From: an uncultured Eubacteriales bacterium | GTDB lineage: Bacteria; Bacillota; Clostridia; Christensenellales; Aristaeellaceae | Direction: 5' to 3' | DNA length: 64,000 nt | Assembly (NCBI GenBank): GCA_902778055.1 | Contig: CACYWL010000001.1 | Coordinates: forward strand, 62,001 to 126,000 | Shown here: in pieces, positions 36,709 to 45,816 of the stretch | Position numbering within the stretch: the stretch's first letter is position 1 | Layout of the letters: each line of letters starts with the position of its first letter | Program-made: the position numbers and the translations under genes | Notes under the pieces: model-generated | The model's input: only the letters and a program-made list of their open reading frames with translations | Database searches by the model: none | What the model was told of the DNA's origin: nothing

Positions 36709-37050
36709 TCAGAATAACCCGCCCATTCCCATGCCGGGCGCCATTTTGCTCATGGCTGCCTCCTGTGCCTCCGCGCCCTTGCGGACCGCTTCGTTCACCG
36801 CGGCCAGGATCAGATCCTGCAGCATCTCGATATCCTCCGGATCCACGACCTGGGGATCGATGGTCAGGGAAACCAGCTCATGCTTTCCGTTGACCTTCAC
36901 GCTCACCATCCCGCCGCCGGAGGAAGCCTCGTATTCCGCTTCCTGAAGCTTCTCCTGCGTTTCCTGAAGCTGCTGCTGCATCTTCTGCGCCTGGCGCATC
37001 AGCTGCTGCATGTTGCCTCCGCCGAAGCCGCCGAAATTTTGTCTTGCCAT
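36709..37050 (-). CDS. YbaB/EbfC nucleoid-associated protein
   Basis: 113 residues with the typical helical middle (MQQLMRQAQKMQQQLQ, near 15-30), the VSVKVNGKHELVSLTIDP core and a glycine/methionine-rich C terminus. Small dimeric DNA-binding protein that is usually encoded between dnaX and recR. Here recR is present, but dnaX is replaced by the topoisomerase subunit A gene 15 bp upstream. Confidence 0.95.
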   Translation of the reverse strand: MARQNFGGFGGGNMQQLMRQAQKMQQQLQETQEKLQEAEYEASSGGGMVSVKVNGKHELVSLTIDPQVVDPEDIEMLQDLILAAVNEAVRKGAEAQEAAMSKMAPGMGMGGLF

Positions 37051-37065
37051 ATTCAGGTTCCTCCT

Positions 37066-39555
37066 TTATTCCTGCCTGGACTCCACTGTCCCGATCCCGT
37101 ATACGCCGGTGATGACATCGTCCAGAATTGCCATAATGTAGGGCATGCCCTTTCCCTGCTTATTCTGCAACAGAATTTCCTTTTTGTCCAGCCTGGTCAG
37201 GGGAGAGCGCGCCTGGGTGATCAGCAGCGTTTCCTCCGAAGCGGCGTCAGAGAGCCAGATGCCGGCCAGAATCCGCCCGTTGGAGCCGTTCTTGTTGAAA
37301 TAGAAGCAGCGGACGCCCTTGCCGGCCCGGTTCTGTGTCTCGAAGCTGTCCTGCGGAACGCGCTTGGCCCAGCCGCGGTCCGAAAAGAGCGTCACTTCGT
37401 CCTGCTCTCCCAGGAAGGAGAACCAGCAGACCTCGTCCCCGGCCTCCAGGGTCATCCCCCTGACACCGGAGGCGGTGCGCCCCTGAACCGGAATTGAATC
37501 CTGCGGGAAACGGATGCACATTCCGCCGCGGGAAATGAGCAGCAGATCCCCGCTTTCGGAGGCGAACTGCACATCCAGCAGCCGATCCTCCTTTTTCAGG
37601 CTCAGGGCGGGATATTTTTTGCTCCGGACCGCATATTCCGCCGCGGCGGTCCGCTTCACCATGCCCTGGGCGGTGACAAAGACCAGATCAGGCAGCTTTT
37701 CCAGCCCGGCCGGAAGGGAGGTAAACATCATCAGAGCGTTTTCCTGTTCCCCAATATCCGCCAGAACGCCGGAAAGCAGCTGCCCCCGGTCCCGGGGTTT
37801 GAACTCCTGCATTTTGCCTACCTGCACGGGATAGCAGTTTCCGTGATCGGTCAGGATGTAAAGGGTTTCGGCCGTCGTCGTCTGCAGCAGGAAGCGCGGG
37901 CAGTCCTCCAGACTTTCCTCCGGCGTGGGGAGGGAAGTCCGCTTCAGGGCCTGCGGCGAAATCCGCTTCAGATAGCCGCTCCGGGTAAAGCAGATGAACG
38001 CGTCCTCGGCGACGGGAACATCCTTGGGGATCTCTGTCTCCGTCTCCTCCGGTTCCTCCAGGGTGGTCCGCCGGGGATCCGCATACTGATCGGCGATCTC
38101 CTGCATCTCGGTCCGGATTACGCCCATCAGTTTTTTTTCGCTTTTGAGAATCCCCTCCAGCCGGGAGATCAGCTTCAGAATATCGGCGTATTCCTTCCGA
38201 AGGGAGGCGACCTCCAGATTGGTCAGCCGCTGCAGCCGCATATCCAGAATCGCCTGGGCCTGAATATCGGAGAGGGCGAAGCGTTCCATCAGGGCCGCTT
38301 TGGCTTCCTTCGGGCTCTTGCTGGCCCGGATCAGCGCGATGACCTCATCCAGATTGTCCAGCGCGATCATCAGGCCCTCCAGGATGTGGGCCCGGGCTTT
38401 CGCCTGATTCAGCTCATACTGCGTCCGGCGGGTCACGACCTTTTTCTGATAGTCCACATAGCAGGAGATGATCTGCTTCAGGCCCATCTGGACGGGCTTG
38501 CCGTCTGCGATGGCCACCATGTTGACGCCGAAGGTCACCTGCAGATCGGAATACTTGTAAAGATAAGCCAGAATCTTCTGGGGATCCGCGTCCTTCCGGA
38601 GCTCGATGACCGCGCGCATGCCGCTGCGGTCGGATTCATCGCGGATATCATAGATCCCGCCCAGCGCCGCTTTCTTTTCTTCGCTGAGCTTCTGGATCTT
38701 CTCCAGCATGGCGGCCTTATTGACCTGATAGGGCACTTCGGAAATGACGATCAGCTTTCTCCCGGCGGTGCCTTCCTCGATCTCAACCCGGGCCCGCAGG
38801 CTCAGCTTGCCGCGGCCGGTTTCATAGCTGTTCCTGAGCTCCTCATTGCGGACGAGAATCCCGCCTGTCGGAAAATCCGGCCCGGGCAGGACCTTCATCA
38901 GATCATCCAGAGAAATGTCCGGATTCTCCATCTGGGTGATGACAGCCTGAATGGCTTCTCCCAGATTATGGGGAGGAATGTTGGTGGCCAGGCCGACCGC
39001 GATGCCGTTGGCCCCGTTGACCAGCAGGTTCGGGAACCGGGCCGGAAGCATATCCGGCTCCTTCAGGGTGTCATCAAAGTTCAGGCGGAAGGGCACGGTG
39101 TCCTTTTCCAGATCCCGGAGCATCTGCAGGGCCAGGGGCGCCATCCGGGCTTCGGTATACCGCATGGCAGCGGCGCTGTCCCCGTCGATGGAGCCGAAGT
39201 TTCCGTGCCCGTCGACCAGGGGCGCCCGCATGGAAAAGTCCTGTGCCATGTGAACCAGGGCGCCGTAAACGGAGGAGTCCCCGTGGGGATGGTATTTTCC
39301 CAGACAGTCTCCGACGATGCGGGCGCATTTGCGGTGAGGCTTGTCCGGGGTGGTCCCCAGCTCCATCATGGTAAACAGAATCCGGCGCTGAACGGGCTTG
39401 AGCCCGTCCTCGACCCGGGGAAGCGCCCGGTCCAGAATGACGTGCTCCGCATAGGGCATCATGCTCTGGTGCATGACATCGTCCATGGTGACATCCAGGA
39501 TCCGGGAGGGATCATCCTTTACGATGGGCGTATCATTGGCTTTTCTTCTGGCCAC
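37066..39555 (-). CDS. parC: Type II DNA topoisomerase subunit A, topoisomerase IV-like
   Basis: 829 residues. The N-terminal breakage-reunion domain has the [19 protein letters not shown] start, the [16 protein letters not shown] stretch and the catalytic Tyr in [10 protein letters not shown] near 132. The C-terminal beta-pinwheel (about 500-820) lacks the QRRGGKG-type GyrA box; the corresponding stretch reads [15 protein letters not shown]. Together with the partner gene this favours topoisomerase IV (decatenation), but an additional gyrase is possible. The start is 6 bp after the subunit B gene, so they are co-translated. Confidence 0.8.
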   Translation of the reverse strand: MARRKANDTPIVKDDPSRILDVTMDDVMHQSMMPYAEHVILDRALPRVEDGLKPVQRRILFTMMELGTTPDKPHRKCARIVGDCLGKYHPHGDSSVYGALVHMAQDFSMRAPLVDGHGNFGSIDGDSAAAMRYTEARMAPLALQMLRDLEKDTVPFRLNFDDTLKEPDMLPARFPNLLVNGANGIAVGLATNIPPHNLGEAIQAVITQMENPDISLDDLMKVLPGPDFPTGGILVRNEELRNSYETGRGKLSLRARVEIEEGTAGRKLIVISEVPYQVNKAAMLEKIQKLSEEKKAALGGIYDIRDESDRSGMRAVIELRKDADPQKILAYLYKYSDLQVTFGVNMVAIADGKPVQMGLKQIISCYVDYQKKVVTRRTQYELNQAKARAHILEGLMIALDNLDEVIALIRASKSPKEAKAALMERFALSDIQAQAILDMRLQRLTNLEVASLRKEYADILKLISRLEGILKSEKKLMGVIRTEMQEIADQYADPRRTTLEEPEETETEIPKDVPVAEDAFICFTRSGYLKRISPQALKRTSLPTPEESLEDCPRFLLQTTTAETLYILTDHGNCYPVQVGKMQEFKPRDRGQLLSGVLADIGEQENALMMFTSLPAGLEKLPDLVFVTAQGMVKRTAAAEYAVRSKKYPALSLKKEDRLLDVQFASESGDLLLISRGGMCIRFPQDSIPVQGRTASGVRGMTLEAGDEVCWFSFLGEQDEVTLFSDRGWAKRVPQDSFETQNRAGKGVRCFYFNKNGSNGRILAGIWLSDAASEETLLITQARSPLTRLDKKEILLQNKQGKGMPYIMAILDDVITGVYGIGTVESRQE

Positions 39556-39561
39556 AGGGGA

Positions 39562-41553
39562 TCACGCTCCTTCCCGGGCTGCCTGATCCTCGGGCAGCTC
39601 AAAATCGTCCGGACGGTTAAAGTCCGCGTGCTCGCTGATATAATCACGGCGGGGCTCCACCTTGTCTCCCATCAGAATGGTGGTCAGCCGGTCCACGAGC
39701 GCGCCGTCCTCAATGGATACGCGCATCAGCTTTCGCTGGGAGGGATCCATGGTGGTTTCCCAGAGCTGTTCCGGATTCATTTCACCAAGCCCCTTGTATC
39801 GCTGAAGGGTATATCCCTTGCCGACGGCCTTGGTCGCCTTGGCGAGCTCCTTGTCGTCGTAGGCATAGATGACCCGGTTTCCCTTCTGTACCTTGTAGAG
39901 AGGGGGCATGCCGATGTAAACATGCCCGGCGTTGATCAGATCCTTCATATAGCGGAAGAAGAAGGTCAGCAGGATGGCCCGGATATGCGCGCCGTCCTGG
40001 TCCGCATCGGAAAGGATGATGACCTTGCCGTATTTCAGGGAATCCAGCGTAAAGGAATCCCCGATGCTGGTCCCCAGCGCGGTAATCAGGCTGCGGAATT
40101 CCTCATTGGCCAGCACCTGATCCAGATGCTTCTTTTCCACGTTCAGGGGCTTTCCGCGGAGGGGGAGAATCGCCTGGAAACGGCGGTCCCGCCCCTGCTT
40201 GGCGCTGCCGCCGGCCGAATCGCCTTCCACGATGAAAAGCTCGTTGTCCTCCCATTTCCGCCCGGTGCAGGCGGACAGCTTGCCGACCAGGGGGGCCGCC
40301 TCCAGGGCGTTGGCCTTCCGCATGTTGTCCCGTGTTTTCCGGGCTGCCTCCCGGGCCTGGGCGGCGCGGATCGCCTTGGAAACGATGGCGGAGGCTGTTT
40401 CCTGATTCTTCAGGTTGTCAAGCCAGTCCGTCATCTGCTGGGTGATGATGGCTTCCACGGCCGGGCGAACCTCACTGTTTCCGAGGCGGCCCTTGGTCTG
40501 CCCTTCGAACTGCGGATTCTTGACCAGGGTCGTCAGCACGCAGGTCAGGCCCTCACGGAAATCCTCTCCGGACAGATTGGCATCCTTGTCCTTCAGGAGA
40601 CCGACCCGGCGGGCATAATCATTCAGGCACTTGGTGAACGCGGCCTTGAATCCGGTTTCATGGGAACCGCCCTCGGGCGTGTTGATATTGTTGACATAGG
40701 AAAAGAGGGATTCGTTGAAGCCGTCCGTATACTGAATGGCGGCGCGGCAGATGATCGTATCCCGCCGGCCTTCCATATAGATCACTTCGCTGTGAAGGGC
40801 GTTCTTTCCGGCGTTCAGATACTGGACATAATCGGTGATGCCGCCGTCATAACAGAAAACCTTTGTCCTGTTTGCCGGATCCGCGACCCTCTCATCGGTA
40901 AAGGTAATCCGGATTCCCTTGTTCAGATAGGCCAGCTCCTGCAGGCGCCGGCTGACCTGATCCCCGTGAAAGGTCACATCCTCGAAGATTTCACTGTCGG
41001 GCAGGAAACGGACCAGGGTTCCCTTCTTTCGGGTATTTCCAAGCACCTGAAGGGGACCGGAGGGCTTTCCGGCCAGAACTTTTTTTTCCTTCGGGTCGTA
41101 TTCGCTCGTAAACTCCATGCGGTAGTGGGTCCAGTTCAGAAAAACGTCCACCGACAGCCATTTGCTCAGGGCGTTGACGACAGAAGCGCCGACACCGTGA
41201 AGGCCGCCGGAATAGTCATAGTTCTCGTTATTGAACTTGCCGCCGGCATGCAGCACGGTGAAGATGACCTCCACCCCGGGAATCCCCATGGTCGGGTGCG
41301 TGTCCACAGGCATGCCGCGGCCGTTGTCATACACGCTGGCGGAGCCGTCCCGGTGCAGGGTCACCGTCACCTCGGAGGCAAACCCGTTCGAAGCCTCATC
41401 AATCGCGTTATCCACGATCTCCCACAGCAGATGATGCAGGCCGCGGGAGGAGGTGGTGCCGATATACATGCCGGGACGCATCCGAACCGCTTCCAGGCCC
41501 TCCAGAACCTGAATATTCCCGGCATTATAAGTCTGTGATGCCAAATCATTCAC
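39562..41553 (-). CDS. parE: Type II DNA topoisomerase subunit B, topoisomerase IV-like
   Basis: 663 residues. The GHKL ATPase opens with YNAGNIQVLEGLEAVRMRPG (9-28), then EIVDNAIDEA with the catalytic Glu, DNGRGMPV and GGLHGVGASVVNA. The Toprim has VEGDSAGGSAKQGRDRRFQA (about 435) and LSDADQDGAHI near 510. Features shared with ParE rather than GyrB include the start motif YN..IQVLEGLEAVR, the AAQAREAAR segment and GKGYTLQRYKGLGEM without the GyrB-type lengthening. Reported here as ParE-like; GyrB cannot be excluded. First gene of a minus-strand operon with parC, ybaB, recR, rmuC and galM. Confidence 0.8.
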   Translation of the reverse strand: MNDLASQTYNAGNIQVLEGLEAVRMRPGMYIGTTSSRGLHHLLWEIVDNAIDEASNGFASEVTVTLHRDGSASVYDNGRGMPVDTHPTMGIPGVEVIFTVLHAGGKFNNENYDYSGGLHGVGASVVNALSKWLSVDVFLNWTHYRMEFTSEYDPKEKKVLAGKPSGPLQVLGNTRKKGTLVRFLPDSEIFEDVTFHGDQVSRRLQELAYLNKGIRITFTDERVADPANRTKVFCYDGGITDYVQYLNAGKNALHSEVIYMEGRRDTIICRAAIQYTDGFNESLFSYVNNINTPEGGSHETGFKAAFTKCLNDYARRVGLLKDKDANLSGEDFREGLTCVLTTLVKNPQFEGQTKGRLGNSEVRPAVEAIITQQMTDWLDNLKNQETASAIVSKAIRAAQAREAARKTRDNMRKANALEAAPLVGKLSACTGRKWEDNELFIVEGDSAGGSAKQGRDRRFQAILPLRGKPLNVEKKHLDQVLANEEFRSLITALGTSIGDSFTLDSLKYGKVIILSDADQDGAHIRAILLTFFFRYMKDLINAGHVYIGMPPLYKVQKGNRVIYAYDDKELAKATKAVGKGYTLQRYKGLGEMNPEQLWETTMDPSQRKLMRVSIEDGALVDRLTTILMGDKVEPRRDYISEHADFNRPDDFELPEDQAAREGA

Positions 41554-41709
41554 TCCCTGTTCTGTGATTCATCATATTGATCAGCGAGGGGCGGCAGAAC
41601 TCCTGTTGAACCTGTGAGAGCCATCCCGTCCGGAGCCCTCCGCTCCGAACCCTGCCCTGACTGAAAGATGAACCGGCCGTCCTGTGAAAAAACCGCACCG
41701 GTAAAGTAT

Positions 41710-41738
41710 ATTATACCACAGAATGTGGTTCAAGGAAA
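41710..41738 (-). promoter_or_regulatory. Promoter of the topoisomerase/recombination operon
   Basis: On the minus strand TGTGG-TATAAT (TATAAT at 41715-41710) forms an extended -10 element; the -35 at the 17-nt position (TTTCCT, 41738-41733) is poor. An inverted repeat ACCACA-GAA-TGTGGT (41715-41729) abuts the -10. Confidence 0.55.
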
Positions 41739-41824
41739 GATCGAACCACAATAATCAAGGACTCCTGAAAAATGGGAATGTAAAATCTGGTATGGAATCG
41801 ATACAAAAGGAGAACAGAATGTGA

Positions 41825-41854
41825 TTGACAAGTGAAAAAAACCTTTGCTATAAT
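41825..41854 (+). promoter_or_regulatory. Promoter of the double-importer operon
   Basis: TTGACA (41825-41830), 18-nt spacer, TATAAT (41849-41854); leader of about 100 nt to the start at 41961. The 400-bp divergent gap 41554-41960 otherwise contains no gene that I can support. Confidence 0.8.
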
Positions 41855-41960
41855 AATTTGAACATTTGTTGTTCTGTCTGTTTCCTTCTCAAAATTCAGA
41901 TCCGGCTGTCCGCTGTTTTCAGCCATATCGCAAGACGGCCGGGCGTCAGGAGATGTACTC

Positions 41961-44843
41961 ATGTCAAGAAAATGGCGGAATGCGCTCATCTGGGTTCTGG
42001 TGATCGCCGTTCTGGGGGCCGGCATCTGGCTTCTCAGCCGGGGCTCGACGGACTTCAGGGCAAAATACGAGGGAACCGACCTGTCCACGGACATCTCCGG
42101 AATCGGCCGGAGCAATACCTATGATGCCTATGTCGCCTCCTATGCCGGCGAGCCCGCCGTCAGGGAGGCTGTGTCCGTCGACCTCCCGGCCTTTGAAGGG
42201 AACGGGGAGATCCGGGAAGAAGGCGTCTATACGGGGGACGATTCCGAGATCACCTGGCGGGTCAGTGTGCCCCAGGCCGGGCTGTACAACATCCGGCTGG
42301 ACTATCTGACGACGCAGAGCCGGGGCGTGGATATCGAGCGGGAGCTGCTGATCAATGGGGAGGTTCCCTTTGCCGGCGCTTCCACCCTCTGCTTCTCCCG
42401 CCTGTGGACGGATGCTTCCGAGGTTCGGAAGGATAATCAGGGGAATGATATCCGGCCCAGTCAGACCGAGGTTTATGAGGTGCAGACCGCCTACTGCAGG
42501 GATGATATGGGTTATCAGACGGAGCCGTACGCCTTTCATTTTACGGAAGGGGAGAATACGATTACGCTCCGGGCCGTCAACGAGCCGATGATCCTCTGCG
42601 GGATGACGCTGACGCCCATTGTCCGGTATGAGAGCTACGGCGAGTATATTGCCGCGCAGCCCGCGAACGAAAGCGGCGCGGAGGGAAAGAACTATTCCCA
42701 GACCGTGCAGGGGGAGAGCGCGAGTCTGCGCAGCGCGCCGAGCCTGTACGCCCGGTACGACCGGAGCTCCTCTCAGACCGTGCCCTATTCGGTGACCAAC
42801 ACAGTCCTGAACTATATCGGCGGAGATCCCTGGACGCATCCCGGCGAGTGGATCCAGTGGGATTTTGAGGTTCCGGAGGACGGCTTCTATCATCTGACCA
42901 TCAAGGCCCGCCAGATGTACCAGCGCGGCGCGCTGAGCGGGCGTACGGTCTATATCGACGGAGAAGTTCCCTTTGAGGATCTGGAGTCCGTCACCTTCTC
43001 CTACAATACCGGATGGGAAATGAAAACTCTGTCGGACGCGGAGGGCAACCCGCTTCGCTTCTACCTGAAGAAGGGGGCCCATACGATCCGGATGGAAGTG
43101 ACGCTGGGAAAGATGGGGCCGGTTCTGAAGGAAGTGGAAGACAGCATTTTCCGCCTGAATCAGATTTACCGCAAGCTTCTGGTGCTGACGGGCGTGAACC
43201 CGGACCGGTTCCGGGACTATAACCTCGCGAAGGTCTATCCGGAAGCGATCAGCGCCATGGACCTGGAAAGCAAAAGGCTGTACAGAATCGTCGATGACAT
43301 TGTCGCAATCACCGGCGAAAAGAGCGACCGGGCCGCCGTGGCCCAGACGCTGGCTGTTCAGTTGGAGCAGTTTGTGGAGAACAATGACCGCATTACGGAA
43401 TCCTTCACGAATTTCAAGGACAATATCACTTCTCTGGGTACGGCCATGCAGAACATGTCTGAGAGCAAGCTGGACGTGGATCTGATCATGATCACCGGAG
43501 AAGACGCCGGGATTCCCTCTGTGAATGAGAACTTCTTCACCGGCGCGCTGCATGAGATCCGCAGCTGCGCGAGCTCCTTCTTCGTGGATTACAATTCTCT
43601 CGGAGACAAATACGCCAGTACGGACGACGTGCTGGACATCTGGATCACCACGGGCCGGGATCAGAGCACGGTCCTGAAGACCATGGTCGACGATACCTTT
43701 ACCGCAAAAACCGGTATCAAGGTCAACGTGAAGCTGGTTCAGGCGGACGCCATTCTGACGGCGGTGGTTGCCGGCAACGGACCGGACATCGTGCTGAGCG
43801 TCAGCGGATGGTTCGCCGTCAACTACGCCATGCGCAACGCCGTGGAGGATCTGACGCAGTTCCCGGATTTTGAAGAAGTCGTCAAGCCCTTCTACCCGAG
43901 CATTCTGGAACCGCTGACCTATAACAACGGAATCCGGACCGGCGTGTACGGCATGCCGGAAACCCAGAATTTCAACCTGCTGTTCTACAGGACGGATATC
44001 ATGGAGGAGCTGGGGCTCGAAATTCCCAATACCTGGGAGGAACTGATCGCGGAGCTTCCGACGATTCAGGGCAACAGCCTGACCGTGGCGCTGCCCTATC
44101 CGGATATTGCCCTGGCGGATATTTCCGTGCTGGATTCCATGATCTTCCAGAACGGCGGATCCATTTATGACGCGGATGCCAAGCATACCGTAATCGACAG
44201 CGAGGCCGGAGTGGCCGCGTTCAAGCAGTATACCAGTCTGTACAACGATTACGGACTGCCCACCGTGTTTGATTTTGTCAGCCGCTTCCGCAGCGGCGAA
44301 ATGCCGATGGGCATTGCCTCCTACGCCACCTACAATACGCTGATGGTTTCCGCTCCCGAGATCCGGGGACTCTGGGATTTCACGTTGATCCCCGGAACCC
44401 GTCAGGAGGACGGGAGCATAGACCGCACGGCTCAGACGGACGGACTGTGCTGCATGATGATCGCCACGGACGATGAACATGTGAAGCAGAACGCCTGGGA
44501 ATTCATTAAGTGGTGGGTCAGCGATGAGGCGCAGGTACGTTTCGGACGGGAAATGGAAAGCGTACTGGGCGCCAGCGCCAGATATCAGACCGCCAACCGG
44601 GACGCGCTCCGTCAGCTTGCCTGGAGCAATTCGCAGCTGAAGGTTCTGGAAGAGCAGATGAGCCATACCAGAGGCTTCCCGGAGATTGCAGGCGGTTATT
44701 CGACCACCCGCCATATCACCAATGCGATCCGGAGGGTGATCAATACCAAGGAAGATCCCCGGGAAACGCTGCTGAATTACGCCCGGACCATCAACGAGGA
44801 AATCCGGATCAAGCGGCGGGAGTTCAACCTGCCGGTGGACTGA
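41961..44843 (+). CDS. Membrane-anchored sugar-binding protein fused to carbohydrate-binding-like modules
   Basis: 960 residues, AGGAG before the ATG. Anchored by an N-terminal helix (about 7-27), not by a lipobox cysteine. Residues 55-230 and 245-390 are two beta-rich modules resembling CBM6/galactose-binding-like domains (LYNIRLDYLT and FYHLTIKARQ, each with a VPFxx repeat: VPFAGA and VPFEDL). A helical linker (about 395-540) leads to a family-1 solute-binding domain (about 555-920) with PDIVLSVSGWFAVNYA and MPETQNFNLLFYRTD. So a carbohydrate-binding region is fused to an ABC receptor, which is uncommon. First gene of a long operon; its permeases follow. Confidence 0.82.
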   Translation: MSRKWRNALIWVLVIAVLGAGIWLLSRGSTDFRAKYEGTDLSTDISGIGRSNTYDAYVASYAGEPAVREAVSVDLPAFEGNGEIREEGVYTGDDSEITWRVSVPQAGLYNIRLDYLTTQSRGVDIERELLINGEVPFAGASTLCFSRLWTDASEVRKDNQGNDIRPSQTEVYEVQTAYCRDDMGYQTEPYAFHFTEGENTITLRAVNEPMILCGMTLTPIVRYESYGEYIAAQPANESGAEGKNYSQTVQGESASLRSAPSLYARYDRSSSQTVPYSVTNTVLNYIGGDPWTHPGEWIQWDFEVPEDGFYHLTIKARQMYQRGALSGRTVYIDGEVPFEDLESVTFSYNTGWEMKTLSDAEGNPLRFYLKKGAHTIRMEVTLGKMGPVLKEVEDSIFRLNQIYRKLLVLTGVNPDRFRDYNLAKVYPEAISAMDLESKRLYRIVDDIVAITGEKSDRAAVAQTLAVQLEQFVENNDRITESFTNFKDNITSLGTAMQNMSESKLDVDLIMITGEDAGIPSVNENFFTGALHEIRSCASSFFVDYNSLGDKYASTDDVLDIWITTGRDQSTVLKTMVDDTFTAKTGIKVNVKLVQADAILTAVVAGNGPDIVLSVSGWFAVNYAMRNAVEDLTQFPDFEEVVKPFYPSILEPLTYNNGIRTGVYGMPETQNFNLLFYRTDIMEELGLEIPNTWEELIAELPTIQGNSLTVALPYPDIALADISVLDSMIFQNGGSIYDADAKHTVIDSEAGVAAFKQYTSLYNDYGLPTVFDFVSRFRSGEMPMGIASYATYNTLMVSAPEIRGLWDFTLIPGTRQEDGSIDRTAQTDGLCCMMIATDDEHVKQNAWEFIKWWVSDEAQVRFGREMESVLGASARYQTANRDALRQLAWSNSQLKVLEEQMSHTRGFPEIAGGYSTTRHITNAIRRVINTKEDPRETLLNYARTINEEIRIKRREFNLPVD

Positions 44844-44867
44844 GAAAGGGAAGGGAGGAATTCAACG

Positions 44868-45815
44868 ATGCAGAAGACACAATCATTTGCTTCCAGATAC
44901 ATGGCGATGAAGCGCGAGCGCTTTCAGCACGGGCTGCAGACGGCGAAGAAAAACAGGGGATGCTACCTTTTCCTCGCGCCGTACGCGGTTCTGTTCTTCA
45001 CCTTCTTTATCCTGCCTATCGCCACTTCGATCTTCTACAGCTTTACCTATTACAATATTCTGGAGCCTGCGCGGTTCATCGGCCTTCAGAACTATGTGAA
45101 CCTGATTCTGCAGGATGAGGTTTTTCTGACGGCGATCAAGAATACCTTTGTGATTGCGGTCATCACCGGCCCGGTGGGCTACATTCTTTCCTTCCTGTTC
45201 GCCTGGTTCATCAATGAGCTGCCCAAATGGCTGCGGGCCGTGGCGGTGGTCGTGTTCTACGCTCCCTCCATTGCCGGTGCCGCCTTCACCGTTTTCTCCA
45301 TCATCTTCCGGGGCGATGCCTACGGCTGGTTCAACTCCATCCTCATGGAATTCGGTCTGATTGAAGCCCCCAGACTGTGGCTGACGGACCCGAACTACAT
45401 GATGACCATTCTCGTCATCGTGATCCTGTGGATGAGCATGGGCACGGGCTTCCTGAGCTTTGTGGCCGGTTTCCAGGGGATCGACAAGAGCATGTATGAG
45501 GCCGGCTATGTGGACGGTGTCCGGAACCGCTGGCAGGAGCTGTACCATATTACGCTGCCCAGCATGAAACCCATGCTGCTGTTCGGCGCCGTCATGAGCA
45601 TTACCTCCGCTTTCAACGTCAGCGACGTGCCGCGCCTGCTGTGCGGATATCCTTCCACGGACTATGCGGCCCGGACCGTCGTCACGCATCTGTTCGACTA
45701 CGGCTTCAGCCGTTTTGAGATGGGATATGCCAGCGCGATCGCCACGATTCTTTTCCTGGTCATGATCCTGTGCAAGAAGGCCATCAGCGCCATGCTGGGA
45801 AGGGTAGGTGCGTGA
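44868..45815 (+). CDS. Sugar ABC transporter permease, MalF family (importer A)
   Basis: 315 residues with six predicted membrane helices, the first at about 35-57, and a short N-terminal cytoplasmic stretch. The EAA loop reads YEAGYVDGVRNRW (near 205). It starts 24 bp after the receptor gene and overlaps or abuts the next permease gene, forming importer A with the 960-residue receptor. LxxxGFAxxK-like minor motifs are not needed; family is clear, substrate is not. Confidence 0.9.
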   Translation: MQKTQSFASRYMAMKRERFQHGLQTAKKNRGCYLFLAPYAVLFFTFFILPIATSIFYSFTYYNILEPARFIGLQNYVNLILQDEVFLTAIKNTFVIAVITGPVGYILSFLFAWFINELPKWLRAVAVVVFYAPSIAGAAFTVFSIIFRGDAYGWFNSILMEFGLIEAPRLWLTDPNYMMTILVIVILWMSMGTGFLSFVAGFQGIDKSMYEAGYVDGVRNRWQELYHITLPSMKPMLLFGAVMSITSAFNVSDVPRLLCGYPSTDYAARTVVTHLFDYGFSRFEMGYASAIATILFLVMILCKKAISAMLGRVGA

Positions 45816-45816
45816 C

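Noticed and set aside
37843..41538. Open frame of 1231 codons on the plus strand opposite the topoisomerase genes
   Set aside because: It is antisense to two clearly conserved genes, has no ribosome site and low-complexity composition; long antisense frames are usual in GC-rich coding DNA.
37066..41553. Calling the pair gyrA/gyrB
   Set aside because: Subunit A has no QRRGGKG-type GyrA box and subunit B resembles ParE in several segments; still stated as an alternative.
41715..41729. ACCACA-GAA-TGTGGT as a regulator site
   Set aside because: Half of it is the TGTGG-TATAAT extended -10 seen also near 56917 and similar near 58333, so it may just be promoter grammar. Kept only as part of the promoter entry.
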